Positions 23,413-35,575 are shown, counted from the stretch's first letter. The stretch is DNA of 64,000 nt from Zerene cesonia (GCF_012273895.1 NC_052103.1:3410001-3474000); one strand, 5' to 3'. The notes: generated by a model from the letters alone, not told the origin. Numbers and translations: made by a program.

Positions 23413-23450
23413 ACTAGCTGCGCCCTGCGGTTTCTTTCGGAACGTCATGA
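23413..23450 (-). mobile_element. Helitron-like 3' end fragment
   Basis: ACTAGCTGCGCCCTGCGGTT only; the rest of the element is missing. Confidence 0.45.
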
Positions 23451-24940
23451 CGGATTTTTTTAAATCGTTAATTAATATTCCCTAGGTCTGAATTATTAGG
23501 TGGTTACATTTTCAATAGCTCTGAAGACCACAAAATTACTAGAAACCACTAGCATTTTTATGATTTAAATAAAATAAAAGTCAAAAATATGATCTATACA
23601 TGGGACAACGTGATTTTTATAAAAATTAACCACAAAATAAGTGAGTAATAATTATCCAAAGTCTATTACAATAGTGTTGGGTCAACTGATAAATAATTAG
23701 AGCAAGATTCAATATATTTCAAAACACCATATGCTGGATGAAAAGGTTAACTATTTAGTTATGTGCGTAGGTAATTCATATAAACAAAAACATTACAATA
23801 TTTCGATTGGTAATTTAGACTTACATAAATTATACTTCATGTATTTAATTATGTTATAACATTGGTGTATATTTAGTTAATCTGTTTTAATACATATTTT
23901 GTAATCCTTTATTGGCGAATTATTAAATACAACATATTGTTGTAATGTATTTAACATGCAGATGATTACAATTAAACAAATAAAAAAATAAATAAAACAC
24001 TGTCGATTTTTGGTGTAAATAACTTTATTTCTATTACCTATTAGCGGTACAATCGTATGGAAATAGATTTTATTATATATAGAAAATATCAAACAAACAC
24101 ACAGTTGTATTTTTTATGTTATATAATTAAAGAAGGTTTGATCAAATTACTTTTATTTATTCAATGTTGCTTACTTGTTAAATCATTTTATTTGACCTTC
24201 TATCACCTTCTATGGATATAAACCAGTTACGTGTGTAACACAAGGTTGTCATTTATTTGTATGCGTAGTTTTAGGTCTGTATATTTGGTGATGGTCCAAT
24301 AAATAAATAATGCCCTGCATATCATATTCACCTAATGATACTGCAGCAAATGATAATGATGTTGATGCAATAAAGATTTTTCTTTTTTGATCTATTTATT
24401 ATTAAAATATAGTTATGAAAAAATGTAAAAATAGCATGTACAAATTTATTAATGTGGTGTTAAACTTAACAACTATAGTGGGAGATAACTTTTTTCTATC
24501 ACTACGCAATTTATATCATCATTCGATTACGAGTTTTCTAAATGTTATTAAGTCTATATATTTTATTTTTTTAATTATTAAATTAAGAATGAATAAATGT
24601 TTATATAATATAAAAAACACTGAAATGTTAAAAGTATTGTTAACTTTATTATAAAAATATTTATTGAATTTTAATTAAGTTATATCGTTATTAAATAATA
24701 CTTATGAATCTTTATAAACATTTATTATTAACACATAACAAAATATATTAATTCAATCGTACATTCATTGAAACTATCAACTTCTAAATTAATTTCATTA
24801 AATGATAATAGCTAGATAACTAGACAATCATAATATAGACAAAACAGTTTTTAAAAAACCTTTAAAAAAGTTTTCATATCATCTTTATCTTTGTTTAGAT
24901 TCATTAAAAAGCTGCGTCATAAACACCGTTAAAAAAAAAA
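23451..24940. other. Spacer upstream of gene B, nothing recognised
   Basis: Strongly AT-rich. Open frames at 23877-24092 (minus) and 24415-24654 are low-complexity products of the base composition, with no motif. Confidence 0.5.
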
Positions 24941-24946
24941 CATACG

Positions 24947-24988
24947 TATAATCATTATGTGGTTAGTGTAAGATATCGGAACCACAGT
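24947..24988 (+). promoter_or_regulatory. Possible core promoter of gene B
   Basis: A TATAAT at 24947-24952 lies about 35 bases before a CAGT initiator-like site at 24985-24988, which is 49 bases upstream of the gene B ATG. Genes C and D have CAGT at similar distances. Both motifs are short and could be chance. Confidence 0.25.
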
Positions 24989-25033
24989 CACTTGTATTCT
25001 CGCGTTGGTGCTTGTTACTCGTAGTTGGTTGTC

Positions 25034-25196
25034 ATGGAAACCATACCGAAAAACCGAATGTTTGAATATAGAGATGACACAATGAAATTTGTGCGTGAAC
25101 AGTATAATTTAAACACACCAGCCCGGATTAATCAAGCCATTGATATCTTAGAAGATTGGATTAAGAAGCAGTGTCATTTTGGGAAGACCGATTTCT
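25034..25196 (+). CDS. Gene B coding exon 1
   Basis: ATG to donor GTGAGT, 163 bases, phase 1. It encodes METIPKNRMF and the DILEDWIKKQCHFGKTDF helix. Length and final residues (DF) match exon 1 of genes C and D. Confidence 0.9.
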
Positions 25197-28100
25197 GTGA
25201 GTATTTGTGTGCTAAATTTAATACACTATGTTATTATTGGAATTTTGCATATTATTGTTTCGAGTAATATTAAGATTTAGACAGAGTAGTTTTGTACTTA
25301 TAGTTGCCTGTGATTGCTATGCAGGGGTGATATATTTCAACTGCCAATATTTTCAAGAAAGCTTTGTAGCTCCTGTCTTTTGCCTGACCTACTGAAGCAA
25401 ATATTATAGACATACAGCAAAAATACCATTGTTTTGGGGTGTATAAAACATATTACATAGCAATAATGCTTTATTTTTATACTAGCTGCGCCCCGCGGTT
25501 TCACCGGTGGAAGTTAGTATCCCGTAGGGATATTTAGACAAAAAGTTGCCTATATGTTATTCCAGTAGTCCAGCTTTCTACGTACGTGATTTCATTGCAA
25601 TCGGTTTAGCAGTTTTTGCGTGAAAGAGTAACAAGCATACACACATCCTTACAAACTTTTGCGTTTATAATAAATATAGTAGTAGGATAGTAGGATAAGA
25701 TTAGTAGGATTAGGATGATTTAACTAGACGCTCTTCCCGGCGCCGCACTGTTTTCAAGATTCCTGTTTTATCCCAAGGGAGCATTTAATCAGGATAAAAA
25801 GTATCTTATCAATTCAGCTGTATGTATACCAAATTTCATCAAAATCCGTTAAGTAGTTCAACATGATTGACGGACAAACATCGAAACAAACAAACTTTCA
25901 CATTTATAATATTAGTGTGATGTGCAGAAATGGTCTGGTTACTGTTTTAATATATTATGTACATTTTAAGGTTCATTTTAAACTAAAAAAATGAAAATGT
26001 TATATTATAACGACAATATTTATATAATTTTAATGGTATCTTACTTATATTTGTGTGTTACTAATTTTTAATTACACAATAATAATGGCATTACTTTTTT
26101 ACGTTTCGCTAGTTTAACTTTTTACCTGCCTCCTATTAAATATTTTTGTTTTTCACTTGTTTTGTTGGTTGCCTGGAAAAGATCACTTGTAAGTGATAAG
26201 GCCGCGTTCTGTGCTGTATATTTTAGCATAAATATTAGTGTATTTATTTCTGCTATGTTGACAGCACAATAAAGTGTTAAAAATAAATAATAAATATAAA
26301 TTCACCACTGACATCACAATATACTCTTCACTTATGTTGGTACTGTACTCAAAAAAGTACTTCGAGTCCTATCCCTTAATTTCCGAAAAAACAGTGTTCA
26401 AGAATAAAGTATATTTAGATATAAAAAATCATATTTAGAATAAGATTAAACGAATCTTTAATATCAAGTCTCTAAATAAGTACATATTTAATCCGAAGGT
26501 CGTATGTACACATATTATGTAGGATATGACCATAAAGAATCAAGCTATAAACAATTTTATAATTGACATTGTGCATGTGGTTTGTTATGTGTAAACTGAG
26601 TAATTAAATAACTTATACAGGGTGTTAATTTTTGGTGGAGGAAAACTACGCGATACTTCTTCCATTATTTTAATAAGTCACAGAACTGCATTCAAACACT
26701 TTCAAAACATATATAAAAATTCCGTCGCGACCTGAAAGAAAAACAAACAAAAAAACACGTATTAAAAACATTTATCACATAAGTAAGAATCGAAAAAAAT
26801 CAAGAGATCGTAGATAATAAGCTAATGTATACATATAACAATCTGACTCTTAAATATTCAAATACTTATGTTAATCGCGCCTTCATTCGACGAAATATTA
26901 AGCAGTAACATTTATTCTAAGCATGAATTAGATACTTAATGATAATGGCGTTATACATGGAACCTGTGAAATTATAAATCGGTAGTACTTATGGTTATAC
27001 CTATACACTACACTATTATAACGGGTTCTATATCAAGTTTTAATAATTAAACACTACCTGCCTGCTCGAATTTAATATCTAGGTCCTTAAAGTTTCTTTT
27101 TATCCGATCAAATGGGGATTTTTTCATTCTGCAAACTCAAACATGAACCAAATCAAGCAAAAGTTAAATAAAACGTTATCATATTCCATAGTTCTACATC
27201 TGTAACGTACCACAAATTCGAACCTTTCTTTGAAATTCAGTATAATATGTTTAAACTGATGATTCTTTTTTTTTTTTTTTAGCAAGAGAATATCTAGAAA
27301 GAGCCATTATAATATGCAAGGGGTCTACGGAAAAAGCTAAGAAGAAATTGGACAAAACCTGCACGTTCAGAACTCTTATGCCTGCATTTTTCGAAATCCA
27401 CAACCCCAGAGACCTTGTTAAAGAATACGACAATATTGTGTGAGTAACTTTCATGTAGATTAAATGTGAGTGAAGTTTTTCATTAACAGAAGATGTTATT
27501 AACTTTCGCGAGAACTAATCAACATCTTCAATTATGTTGTAACGAGGAAAGATCGCTCTTTATTTAACAGATACATAACTTATTTCATCCTTTTCTATTT
27601 ATCTAATTAAATAGCCTACCTGTAGGTTCCCTAGTATAAATAGATTGGCAAGCTAAGCTCAATAAAATATTGTCTATTCTTTATATGTAACATTCACCAT
27701 ATTTTGTTTGGTACTAAGCAGTGTTTTATAAGTATAAAAATTTTTCATCAGTTCAAGGTGAACCCTTCAATCATCATTATCTAAACGACATCATAATTTT
27801 AGAGTCCTTTGAGTTATTACTAAAAATGTTAATCTACATACACAAATATATATAGCCGTGTTTAAACTTAATAGAGGGCAAGAGTAAGTTAGGCATTAAA
27901 TGAAATTCGTAAATTTAATGTGGGATTCGAGCACGCTTCGGCACGAATTGGGCACCGGGGAAGTACCACACCCCCATAGAAAACCGGTGTAAATAAAATA
28001 ATAGCATGCTATCGTGTTTTGTACAGTGAGTGGGGTAAACGGAGACCCGTTTCCTTCTTGTCCATTCCTTCCTTCCAGTCGTGAATTCTTTCTTTATACA

Positions 28101-31100
28101 TAACTCTTAATAGCAAGCAGTGCAATCGCAGAGGCCCTACCTCTACGAATGTTCCTGGGCGGTGGTGATCGCTTACCATCAGACAAAACAACTTCTTAGT
28201 TGCCTGCTATGACATGAAAAAAAATAATATAATTATGTGAACTGCAAAAAGTTACATAGAAGAGTAAATATTTTAATTGACGAATGAGTCCATGCTGGTT
28301 AATTTGTTATTATAATGTATTTTATTTATGCCAATCAAGTTAATATGTCGTTGTCCTTCACTCCATGGTCTTTGGCCTGTTAACTATATCACAGATAAAT
28401 TATACTAGACTCCAAAAGACAAGCGGTAGACGATTAGATTGCAGGAACAAAATCCATTGTAAACGTGTGCTAAAAGTACTAAAGGCGGAGAAATTGGGTT
28501 AGGTTTACTAAAATTTTTTTTTAATTACCGGTAAAATGATTTATGACTCTAATGTGCATTTACATAATTAATATGTAGAACATTTAATTTGTTTATCGTC
28601 AATGGTCAATATGCGCTAAATTATATCTATGTATTTAAAAATGAATCCCTATTTCCCTTGACCACGTCATCACGGCACAAATGGCTGGACCGATTTCAGA
28701 AATTCTTTCACCATTAGAAAGCTGCAATTACTCTGAGTGACATAGGCTATATATGTGCCACAGCTGAAACCAGGGTTGACAGATAGTTAATATATAATCC
28801 TCTGCATGATGTTACTTACATCAAAATTTTAACGTGTCTTTTCAAATCTTTTTATATTTGTTCAATTATGAGTATGAATGATAACGTGTGTGAGATTTAT
28901 GTAACATTTAGAAATTAAAAACTTTTCAACGGATTTTAAACGCGATTTATTCATTATATTATTAACCCGACGTTTCGAACACTTTACAGCGAGCGTGGTC
29001 ACGGGGAGACTACACTTTACAGCGAGCGTGGTCACGGGGAGACTGGACAGTCTCCCCGTGACCACGCTCGCTGTAAAGTGTTCGAAACGTCGGGTTAATA
29101 ATATAATGAATAAATCGCGTTTGAAATCCGTTGAAAAGTTTTTAATTTCTAAATGTATAATACTCGCGTGAAACCAAACACAAGAAAATTTATGTAACAT
29201 TTTTTTAATCGAGCTACACATTGCTGTTTGTATTATATTGATAAAACACTATTTATATTGAATGATACAAATTGTTTGATTATTTTTAGAACCAAATCTA
29301 AAATACTGTACAATCTAAATTACAATAACTAGTCTGTCAAACCGATCTTCTATGGGGGTTTGGTACATTCCCCTTTGCGATCTGGCAACTCGTGCCGAAG
29401 CGCGCACGAATTCCGCATTAAAAATAACTATATGCCTTATCTGTAGTTCCACCTTATATTAAAATATACAACTAAGTTTATAAGACTCGCGCTGGAAGAT
29501 TTTTTACAAAATGTAGAACGGCCGGAAAAAAAAAAAATTATTCGGGAACATTGTTTAGTAATACAATCCAAACCAATTTATTGTTTTATAAATTAAAGCA
29601 GTACATAAAATTATTATAATATCCGCATCTTTAGAGTTATAATTATATTAATAAGAGTAAGTTGGCTGAAAGTCAAAGTCCAACCTCAATTACCTTCATT
29701 ACCTATTTAATTACTCAATTAGACATGAAAAGCTAATCAAACAATTATTGTTCTTTGAAAGGTTATCACAAGAAATAATCAAAATCAAATTATCTACTAA
29801 CTATTCAAATCATGGCGGTTTAACCGCATATAAAAAAGGAGGTTCTATGTTGCATGTATATATTATGTGATTTTAAAAAATTTTTTGTTCGTTATAGTTT
29901 TTTATTATTAACACATATTATATTATTTATGTTATTTGTTAGAGTGAAGTTAAAAACTTTCCCTTTTTTTATTTATACCCCCGGGCATTTTTAGACTCTT
30001 AACTTCGGATGTAAATCAAAATTCTTTTTAAAATTCACCTCATATTGCATTAGAATATTGTCGGATGGCAAACATCTCTGAGAAAAGTTCATTAAATTTT
30101 ACTCTAAAATTTATCAAAAAAATAGTTTTTATCGATTAAGTACTACACACAAAATTAAATCGAATTCATCCAACATTACCAGGTAAAAACATTAAATATG
30201 AAGCACGCACTTTTATGTCTATGCAATGAGACAAAATATTGTAAATGCTTTCTTTGACCAAAACATTAATCAACATCATAATAACACAAAACTTCTTTGG
30301 AAAAATTTGAAAAAGAATATTATTCCCGATTTTAAACGCTCTGGTGATATTCCGCAACACTTATGTGACGCCGACGAAATAAACAAACATTTTCTAAACG
30401 TTCCCGGTCAAAATACTGCTGACCCTTCTGACCTTGCTTACTTTGACGAAAATCGTTTTTGTGGCAGTACTTTTACATTCGAGCCGATTAGTGAAAGTTA
30501 TGTCGGAAAGCTTATTCTTGACATCAAGAGTAATGCAGAAGGAGTCGATGGTATAACCAGGGATATGTTTCTTTTAACACTACCGTATACTCTTCGTGCT
30601 ATCACTGCAATTATAAATAAATCCCTTTCCTCTTCACTTTCCCCATCGCAATGGAAGATAGCCATTTTTCCCCATCCTTTTCTCTTTACGTTGGTTACAC
30701 GAAACTTGACGTCGATTTGTGAAAACATGCCCGTATCACTACATAGTATAAAACAAAGTCGCTTTCTCTGTCCCTGTGTCCTTTCTATGCTTAATGTATC
30801 TTTAAAACTACGCAACGAATTTTGATGAGGTTACTTTTAAAAGATAAAGTGATTTCAGAGGAAGATTTATATATAATAACGTCTATAAAACTACTCCGAA
30901 TTTAACGCGTGCGAAGCCTCGGGCAAGAGTTAGATTTTATTATATAATAATTGCGAAGACAGCATTTAGCTTTGATTTTATATTATGTGTTCCTTAATCT
31001 AGTTGGTATAAGTTAAGTCACAACACATTACAAAAACTGGAGAGTAAAAAACGCAGACAGATTTGAACAATAAATTTTTTAACAGAAAAAATACAGCACA

Positions 31101-34100
31101 ATATTGTATGGTCCAAATTTTGTTTTTGCGTAGTTTTTAAGTGATACACAGTTAAGACGAATCTAATATCACATTTAGACATATTTAATATATCATAAGT
31201 CTAGCTACAGAGCAAAAAACACACAACAACAAGAAAATCTTGTGCAATTTTATTTTATTTTATTTTTCTTATGGTCCAAAATTTGTTTTTGCGTAGTTTT
31301 TAAGTGATACACAGTTAAGACGAATCTAATATCACATTTAGACATATTTAATGTATCATAAGTCTAGCTACAGAGCAAAAAACACACAACGACAAGAAAA
31401 TCTTGTGCAATTTTATTTTACTTTATTTTTCTTTATAAGGTATAAAAACAGTTAAACATTAAAATAAACAAAAAACTTAAACAATTAAATTCACAAATAC
31501 ATAACCCACGACATTATCCACATATAAAAAAAAATATTAAAATGGTGTCAGTTTCAAGTTACATAGAACTTACATAAGAAAAGAAAAGTTAGGAATTGTG
31601 TAGAACGGCATCTACAACAGATTTTTTGTATTTTTCATATGACAGTCAGAAAATATCTAAATGTTTCAAACAAATGAAACAAAACAACATTCTTGTTACA
31701 TCACCATAGATTTAAATATACAATATTGTTTTCCACTATTTTATTTTCATACATTCTATAACAACATTCTTCCAACATCCTACCATAATCATAACCGCGA
31801 ATCTGTTTGAGGACAGTTGTATAACTAATTAACTCTTACACGTCAAAAACATTGATCGAATCTAAAAGAAATCGGAATCGGTAAGTTCAAATTAGTACAG
31901 GGATATTATCTTTGGGCATGGAGAGATATTATCTATATTAGGACATTATCCTTCTATCAAAGCGAGTTTTAACTCATCTACCACTCCCACCATTGGGTTG
32001 TTTGTTATGTTGAATTGTTTGTAAAGGATAAACTTCTTGTTCCAGGATCGACGGTTTCCTTCCAAAACTCACAAAGGATCACTACCGTGTATACGTGCTA
32101 AGGAATATTGGAAAACGTTTCGAAAGCAGTTTCAGTAATTATTACAAATTCACGATTATGGTATGTTTTATTTACTAATTATGTTATGCATAAAATTTGT
32201 AATGTGTACATTTTATTTTTGATATAAAAAAAATCACTCGAACCTGTCCTTCCCTGCTTCTGCACAGCTTTTTTTATGTCCGTGACATTAAGTATATACT
32301 CATCTATTGTGGATTTTATTTTTATTAAATATAAGTTACCTCAAATATTGTTGTAATAACGAAGATGTTTTATCATAAATTGTATCAATTCATATTCAAT
32401 GTTGATGCAATAAAGATCTATAATTTATAATCCTACTTATATTATAAATGCAAAAGTTTGTGGGGATGTGTGTGTTTGTTGCTCTTTCACGTAAAAACTA
32501 CTGAACCGATTGCAATGAAATTTGGTATGTAGACAGCTGGACAACTGAAATAACATACAGGCAACTTTTTATCCCGATAATCCCACGGGATACGGACTTA
32601 CGCGGTTGAAACCGCGGGGCGCAGCTATTTTATCATAATTGAGGAACATTTTTATAGCAGCGTCTCGCAGGTATCTTTCTGACATATGTTGTTATAATAT
32701 CGCTGACATATAAAGAAGGAGACCTCCTCCATGACGTGACACATAAGATATTATATTTTCAAGTGTTTAAAGTTGCTAATTTTATGTTGTTATGTGAATT
32801 CTATCTACGTACTTATTACAATAATACTGTAGTCTTCCAACCAGTCTTTCAATCAATAACAGAGTAATTCAAAACCGATTAATGAATAACTTTGTTCTTT
32901 ATAAAATATGTTAAATCGGGGTAGATATCTTGTTGTATTGTAAGATTAAAATATCAATCAGAATGTTTATTATTACTTCGAATTATGTATAAATCAATTA
33001 ATCATAATGAACTGTTTACAGTCTCCTTGTATCCTTGACCTTGAACGTAAACTGTTGAGATATGATTGTGCTAATAACCTTATTACAATCCTGAAATATC
33101 TTTATAGCGGCAGCACAAAGAGAAATTGGTATTTTTATAAATCCATTCCTGCAAAAACCTTTAAAAAACAATTCAGAGAGGTTTTGATATTACTGCCCTT
33201 TTTCTCTTAGGAATGGTCACTCAGACCTGTAAAAAATATAAATTTTTTATTACGTTTTCTACATGCAAAACTAATGAAATTAAGCAGTAATTTCTCAGTT
33301 TGCAGTTAAAAACAAGTATTAAAATGACCATAAAATCAATGACCATAAATGCAGTGCTTACTGTATTATACCATTTATATGCCGAGTTATCTTTACAATA
33401 TAAAACGAAGAATAAATTGTAAATTATTATGTGGATAGATTAATAAATAGTATTCATGTGAACAGGCCTTGAATATTCAGGGTTAAATTGTGGTTACACA
33501 GAAGTTACATACTAAAATGTGTTGAATCTTGTAATATTATTTTTAACGAAAACTAAACCAACTTCAATTTATCATAACTAGACCAAATTTAAATAGGTCT
33601 ACGAGGGAGGCACTAGCTTCCAAATAAAAACGACGTTTGGACGAGATGAGGTGTGTGGAAGAGGTCAAAAAAGAAAATAATACGTTCGAAAAAAAAATTA
33701 AATGTTATGATAAACTACAAAACAGTTGATCCTCAAAGTTAATTAAAATCAATTCAGGCAACCCGTTAGTTAGTACAGACTACCTCTGCAATTGTGCATG
33801 GCCGGTGGTGATCGCTTTCCACCGGGCAAACCACTAATCTAGTTCTAGCATAATAACACAAGCAAAATTAACAAATCAATCAATACAGGTTATAGATTAA
33901 TAATTAATCCATTTACAGTTATGCGAGTATCTACAGCGATATGATTATTGCAATGGAATTCTAGTCTTATTCGACTATCGAGAGACAAATATAATGGAAT
34001 TGTTGAAGAATATTAGTATAATGGAACTACGGCAGGCACTGACCATTGTTGTTGTGAGTACTTGAATTTTTGTATGAAACTATTGTCACTGTCAGGATTA

Positions 34101-35424
34101 TGCTTAGTCTTTTCATAAATATTGTTGCAAGGGAAAATCTTATTTTCTCCTATTGAATTTATTTGTTAATTTATGTGTGTTACTTTATAAGATAATAAAA
34201 AAACTCACACACAATTTCAAAGGACGTCCTTGACCCTGTCACTACAAGTTCACCCAGGCATTCTGCTAAGATCTAGTAGCCCTTAAGGCTAACATCAAGA
34301 TTCATCATAAAAATCTGTATAAACTCAAAAATTCATACAGCTCAATAACCATTTTTTTCAGGAGGGTTTTAGTTTCCGAATCAAAGGCTTGCATTTCCTA
34401 ACTTCATCTAAAACAATTGAAACGTTCATAAACATGGTTGTAAAGCAGGTGTTGAATGAAAAACTCGTGAATCGTATCCACGTACATAAGGATATTTCAA
34501 CTTTAAAAGAACACATACCTCTTGAAATATTGCCAGTCGAATATGGTGGCAAGGAAAAGTCTATGGAAAAAATACACAGTGAGTATTGGAAGAATATCAG
34601 GACTAATTTCATTAATATTTTCAATCTGAAAAAACTCTCTGTATGTCAGTCTCCTCATGCCCATACCACTGAAAATTTTAAATTGGCGCAAAGATTGTTT
34701 GTGATCACAGAAGAAATATACGATAGTTTTTATCCCGACACCCATCCTTCAGGAAACGAGGAATTTGCGAGAAACCCCACGGACTTCCTGCTTTTAGGTT
34801 TACCGATGTGGGAATTGAAAGCCAATATCTATTAGGATTTAGGATTATAAATCTTAGTAGTTTATGATAAGCTTCAAAATCAATAGGTTGCACTTCAATA
34901 CTTTATTCTGAAATTCAAATATGAAAAACAATATGCACATGCAATATACTATTTTCAAACGGTCTATGTTCATTGTTACACATAAAGCGACCGGTTGCGA
35001 TGCATCATAATTAAACAATTATTCCATGGTAATAGTTGGTGATCTAACATTATTAAAGTAATTTTCAACAATAAAAAAATATATATTCTATAATTAGTAA
35101 TCGTTTTCTAATCGAAGAAACAGTTTAATTTGAATCGCATTAAAATAGACTGGAAGAGATTTGATTTTTTTTGAAGTATTAAACTCTATAAACTAAATAC
35201 GTATAAATCATATTTTGTATCATATTTTGAATTTGAACCTCTTAACTAAAACATTATAAACGATTACAGATGAACTAATAGATGAGTTATCTACCAAAGA
35301 ATTTATGGACTATCTTCAAGAAATGAGTGCTGCGAAAACCGACGAATCGAAACGACAAACGGACAAATTCTACGAACAGTATTTAGGCACGCCTGGTTCA
35401 TTCAGGTCATTAAGTGTTGACTAA
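25034..35424 (+). CDS. Gene B: CRAL-TRIO lipid-transfer protein, six exons, 313 aa
   Basis: Exons 25034-25196, 27283-27439, 32046-32160, 33919-34053, 34362-34578 and 35270-35424 join at GT-AG sites (phases 1,2,0,0,1) into 313 residues. The CRAL-TRIO N domain covers about 15-105 (CKGSTEKAKKKLDKTCTFRT, then LMPAFF). The lipid-binding domain covers about 108-262, with FRIKGLHFLTSS, a HVH near 230-232 and the family motif LPVEYGG at 247-253. The tail is GTPGSFRSLSVD. No signal peptide or membrane helix is seen, so it is inferred to be a soluble carrier of a hydrophobic ligand that I cannot name. The ATG at 25034 begins METIPKNR. Introns 1 to 3 are long (about 2.1, 4.6 and 1.8 kb); the first two are loaded with SINE, Helitron-like and LINE insertions, and the third has a Helitron-like copy and a repeat fragment. 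It sits 4.2 kb downstream of gene A in the same orientation. Confidence 0.91.
25482..25687 (-). mobile_element. Complete Helitron-like element in gene B intron 1
   Basis: Minus-strand TCCTACTATATTTATTATAA to GCGGGGCGCAGCTAG, flanked by A and T. Confidence 0.72.
25724..25920 (-). mobile_element. Complete Helitron-like element, TCACACTAA subtype
   Basis: Minus-strand TCACACTAATATTATAAATG to GAGCGTCTAG, flanked by A and T. It lies 36 bases from the previous element, in gene B intron 1. Confidence 0.72.
26105..26295 (+). repeat. LINE 3' end (GGTTGCCTGGAARAGATC type)
   Basis: Contains GTTTTGTTGGTTGCCTGGAA, AAGTGATAAGGCCGC and GCACAATAAAGTGTTAAA, the 3' end of an abundant lepidopteran non-LTR element. 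A probable reversed remnant is at 45252-45360. Confidence 0.6.
27283..27439 (+). CDS. Gene B coding exon 2
   Basis: Preceded by a 15-base T run and AG acceptor, ended by donor GTGAGT, phase 2. It encodes REYLERAIIICKGSTEKAKK and a CTFRTLMPAFFEI segment. Confidence 0.9.
27920..28218 (+). mobile_element. Complete poly-A SINE in gene B intron 2
   Basis: GTGGGATTCGAGCACGCTTC to GCTATGACATGAAAAAAAA. Confidence 0.73.
28630..28790 (+). mobile_element. Diverged Helitron-like element
   Basis: Weak copy containing GGCTGGACCGATTTCAG, GAAAGCTGCAATTACTCTGA and GTGACATAGGCTATATATG. The ends are not clear. Confidence 0.35.
28904..29188. mobile_element. Foldback element with long inverted repeats, possibly Penelope-like
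   Basis: ACATTTAGAAATTAAAAAC at 28904 pairs with its complement ending at 29156. The arms continue for about 100 bases through ACCCGACGTTTCGAACACTT and AGCGAGCGTGGTCACGGGGA, and part of the left arm is repeated. Other copies are at 43447, 50800 and 53661. The CGAAACGTCGGG motif resembles the one I associate with Penelope-like element ribozyme ends. Confidence 0.6.
29338..29425 (-). repeat. SINE 5' fragment
   Basis: GGTTTGGTACATTCCCCTTT and ACTCGTGCCGAAGCGCGCAC, the reversed start of the poly-A SINE. Confidence 0.6.
30150..30740 (+). pseudogene. LINE reverse-transcriptase fragment in gene B intron 2
   Basis: An open frame with linker-like NAFFDQNINQHHNNTKLLWK, then the start of a non-LTR reverse transcriptase: ILDIKSNAEGVDGITRDMFL, INKSLSSSLSPSQWKIAIFP, and a degenerate NLTSICENMPVSLHS where family members have N-P-T-S-x-x-x-Y-R-P-I-S-L. 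The catalytic part is missing. A dead, truncated retrotransposon in the same orientation as gene B, not a host exon. Confidence 0.65.
30744..30933 (+). mobile_element. Helitron-like element fused to the LINE remnant
   Basis: TCTCTGTCCCTGTGTCC, AAAACTACGCAACGAATTTT and the end GCGAAGCCTCGGGCAAGAGT plus TAG. The reverse-transcriptase frame runs into it, so the C-terminal 25 or so residues of that frame are transposon noise. Confidence 0.5.
31108..31433 (+). repeat. Direct tandem duplication, two 163-bp units
   Basis: ATGGTCCAAATTTTG at 31108 recurs at 31271. The units are nearly identical through GTGATACACAGTTAAGACGA and AGAAAATCTTGTGCAATTTT, with only a few mismatches. Located in gene B intron 2. 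Confidence 0.85.
31434..31680 (+). repeat. AT-rich interspersed repeat, copy 2
   Basis: Follows the tandem duplication. It shares CCCACGACATTATCCACATA and GGTGTCAGTTTCAAGTTACA with 12700 and 49210, and GAACGGCATCTACAACAG with 49210 only. Confidence 0.7.
32046..32160 (+). CDS. Gene B coding exon 3
   Basis: Acceptor TTGTTCCAG to donor GTATGT, ending in phase 0. It encodes IDGFLPKLTKDHYRVYVLRN, parallel to PNLTKEHYRVFI in gene C. Confidence 0.89.
32431..32628 (+). mobile_element. Helitron-like element in gene B intron 3
   Basis: TCCTACTTATATTATAAATG to GAAACCGCGGGGCGCAGCTA, with an A before the 5' TC. The 3' end is CTAT rather than CTAG. Confidence 0.7.
33553..33625 (+). repeat. Interspersed repeat, ACTAGACCAAATT family
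   Basis: ATAACTAGACCAAATTTAAA and GGGAGGCACTAGCTTCCAAA, as at 9183 and 42396. Confidence 0.5.
33778..33846 (+). repeat. SINE 3' fragment in gene B intron 3
   Basis: GACTACCTCTGCAATTGTGC and GGTGGTGATCGCTTTCCACC, the 3' part of the poly-A SINE. Confidence 0.55.
33919..34053 (+). CDS. Gene B coding exon 4
   Basis: Forty-five whole codons from acceptor TTTACAG to donor GTGAGT. It encodes YDYCNGILVLFDYRETNIME and a helix ending LRQALTIVV, parallel to LRHALTIYL in gene C. Confidence 0.9.
34362..34578 (+). CDS. Gene B coding exon 5
   Basis: Acceptor TTTTTTTCAG to donor GTGAGT, 217 bases, phase 1. It encodes EGFSFRIKGLHFLTSSK through LPVEYGGKEKSMEKIH. The frame stays open beyond the donor to a TAG at 34833-34835; this is read as unspliced intron. 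Confidence 0.9.
35270..35424 (+). CDS. Gene B coding exon 6 with stop
   Basis: Acceptor GATTACAG, then 155 bases ending TAA. It encodes ELSTKEFMDYLQEM, then YEQYLGTPGSFRSLSVD. Confidence 0.91.
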
Positions 35425-35569
35425 AATTTGTGGTGATCCTGAAGACTATAGTGGTGGACTTAAAGCATTGTTCTTATTGCATTTCTTGGGTATTTCAGTG
35501 ATACTTTAGGTACCGGATAGTGCGTTTATGCTGGTTATATTTGTATTTGATAATTTTTAATAGAACTTT

Positions 35570-35575
35570 ATTAAA
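35570..35575 (+). terminator. Possible poly(A) signal of gene B
   Basis: ATTAAA, the common variant hexamer, about 145 bases after the stop codon; no AATAAA is seen before it. Confidence 0.35.

Noticed and set aside
24415..24654. 79-codon frame upstream of gene B
   Set aside because: AT-driven low-complexity composition with no motif and no splice context.
28862..29221. 119-codon minus-strand frame with a repeated SSLPVTTLAVKC
   Set aside because: It runs through the inverted-repeat arms of the foldback element.
34389..34835. A separate 148-residue protein
   Set aside because: Its first part is gene B exon 5, and the rest is read-through of intron 5.
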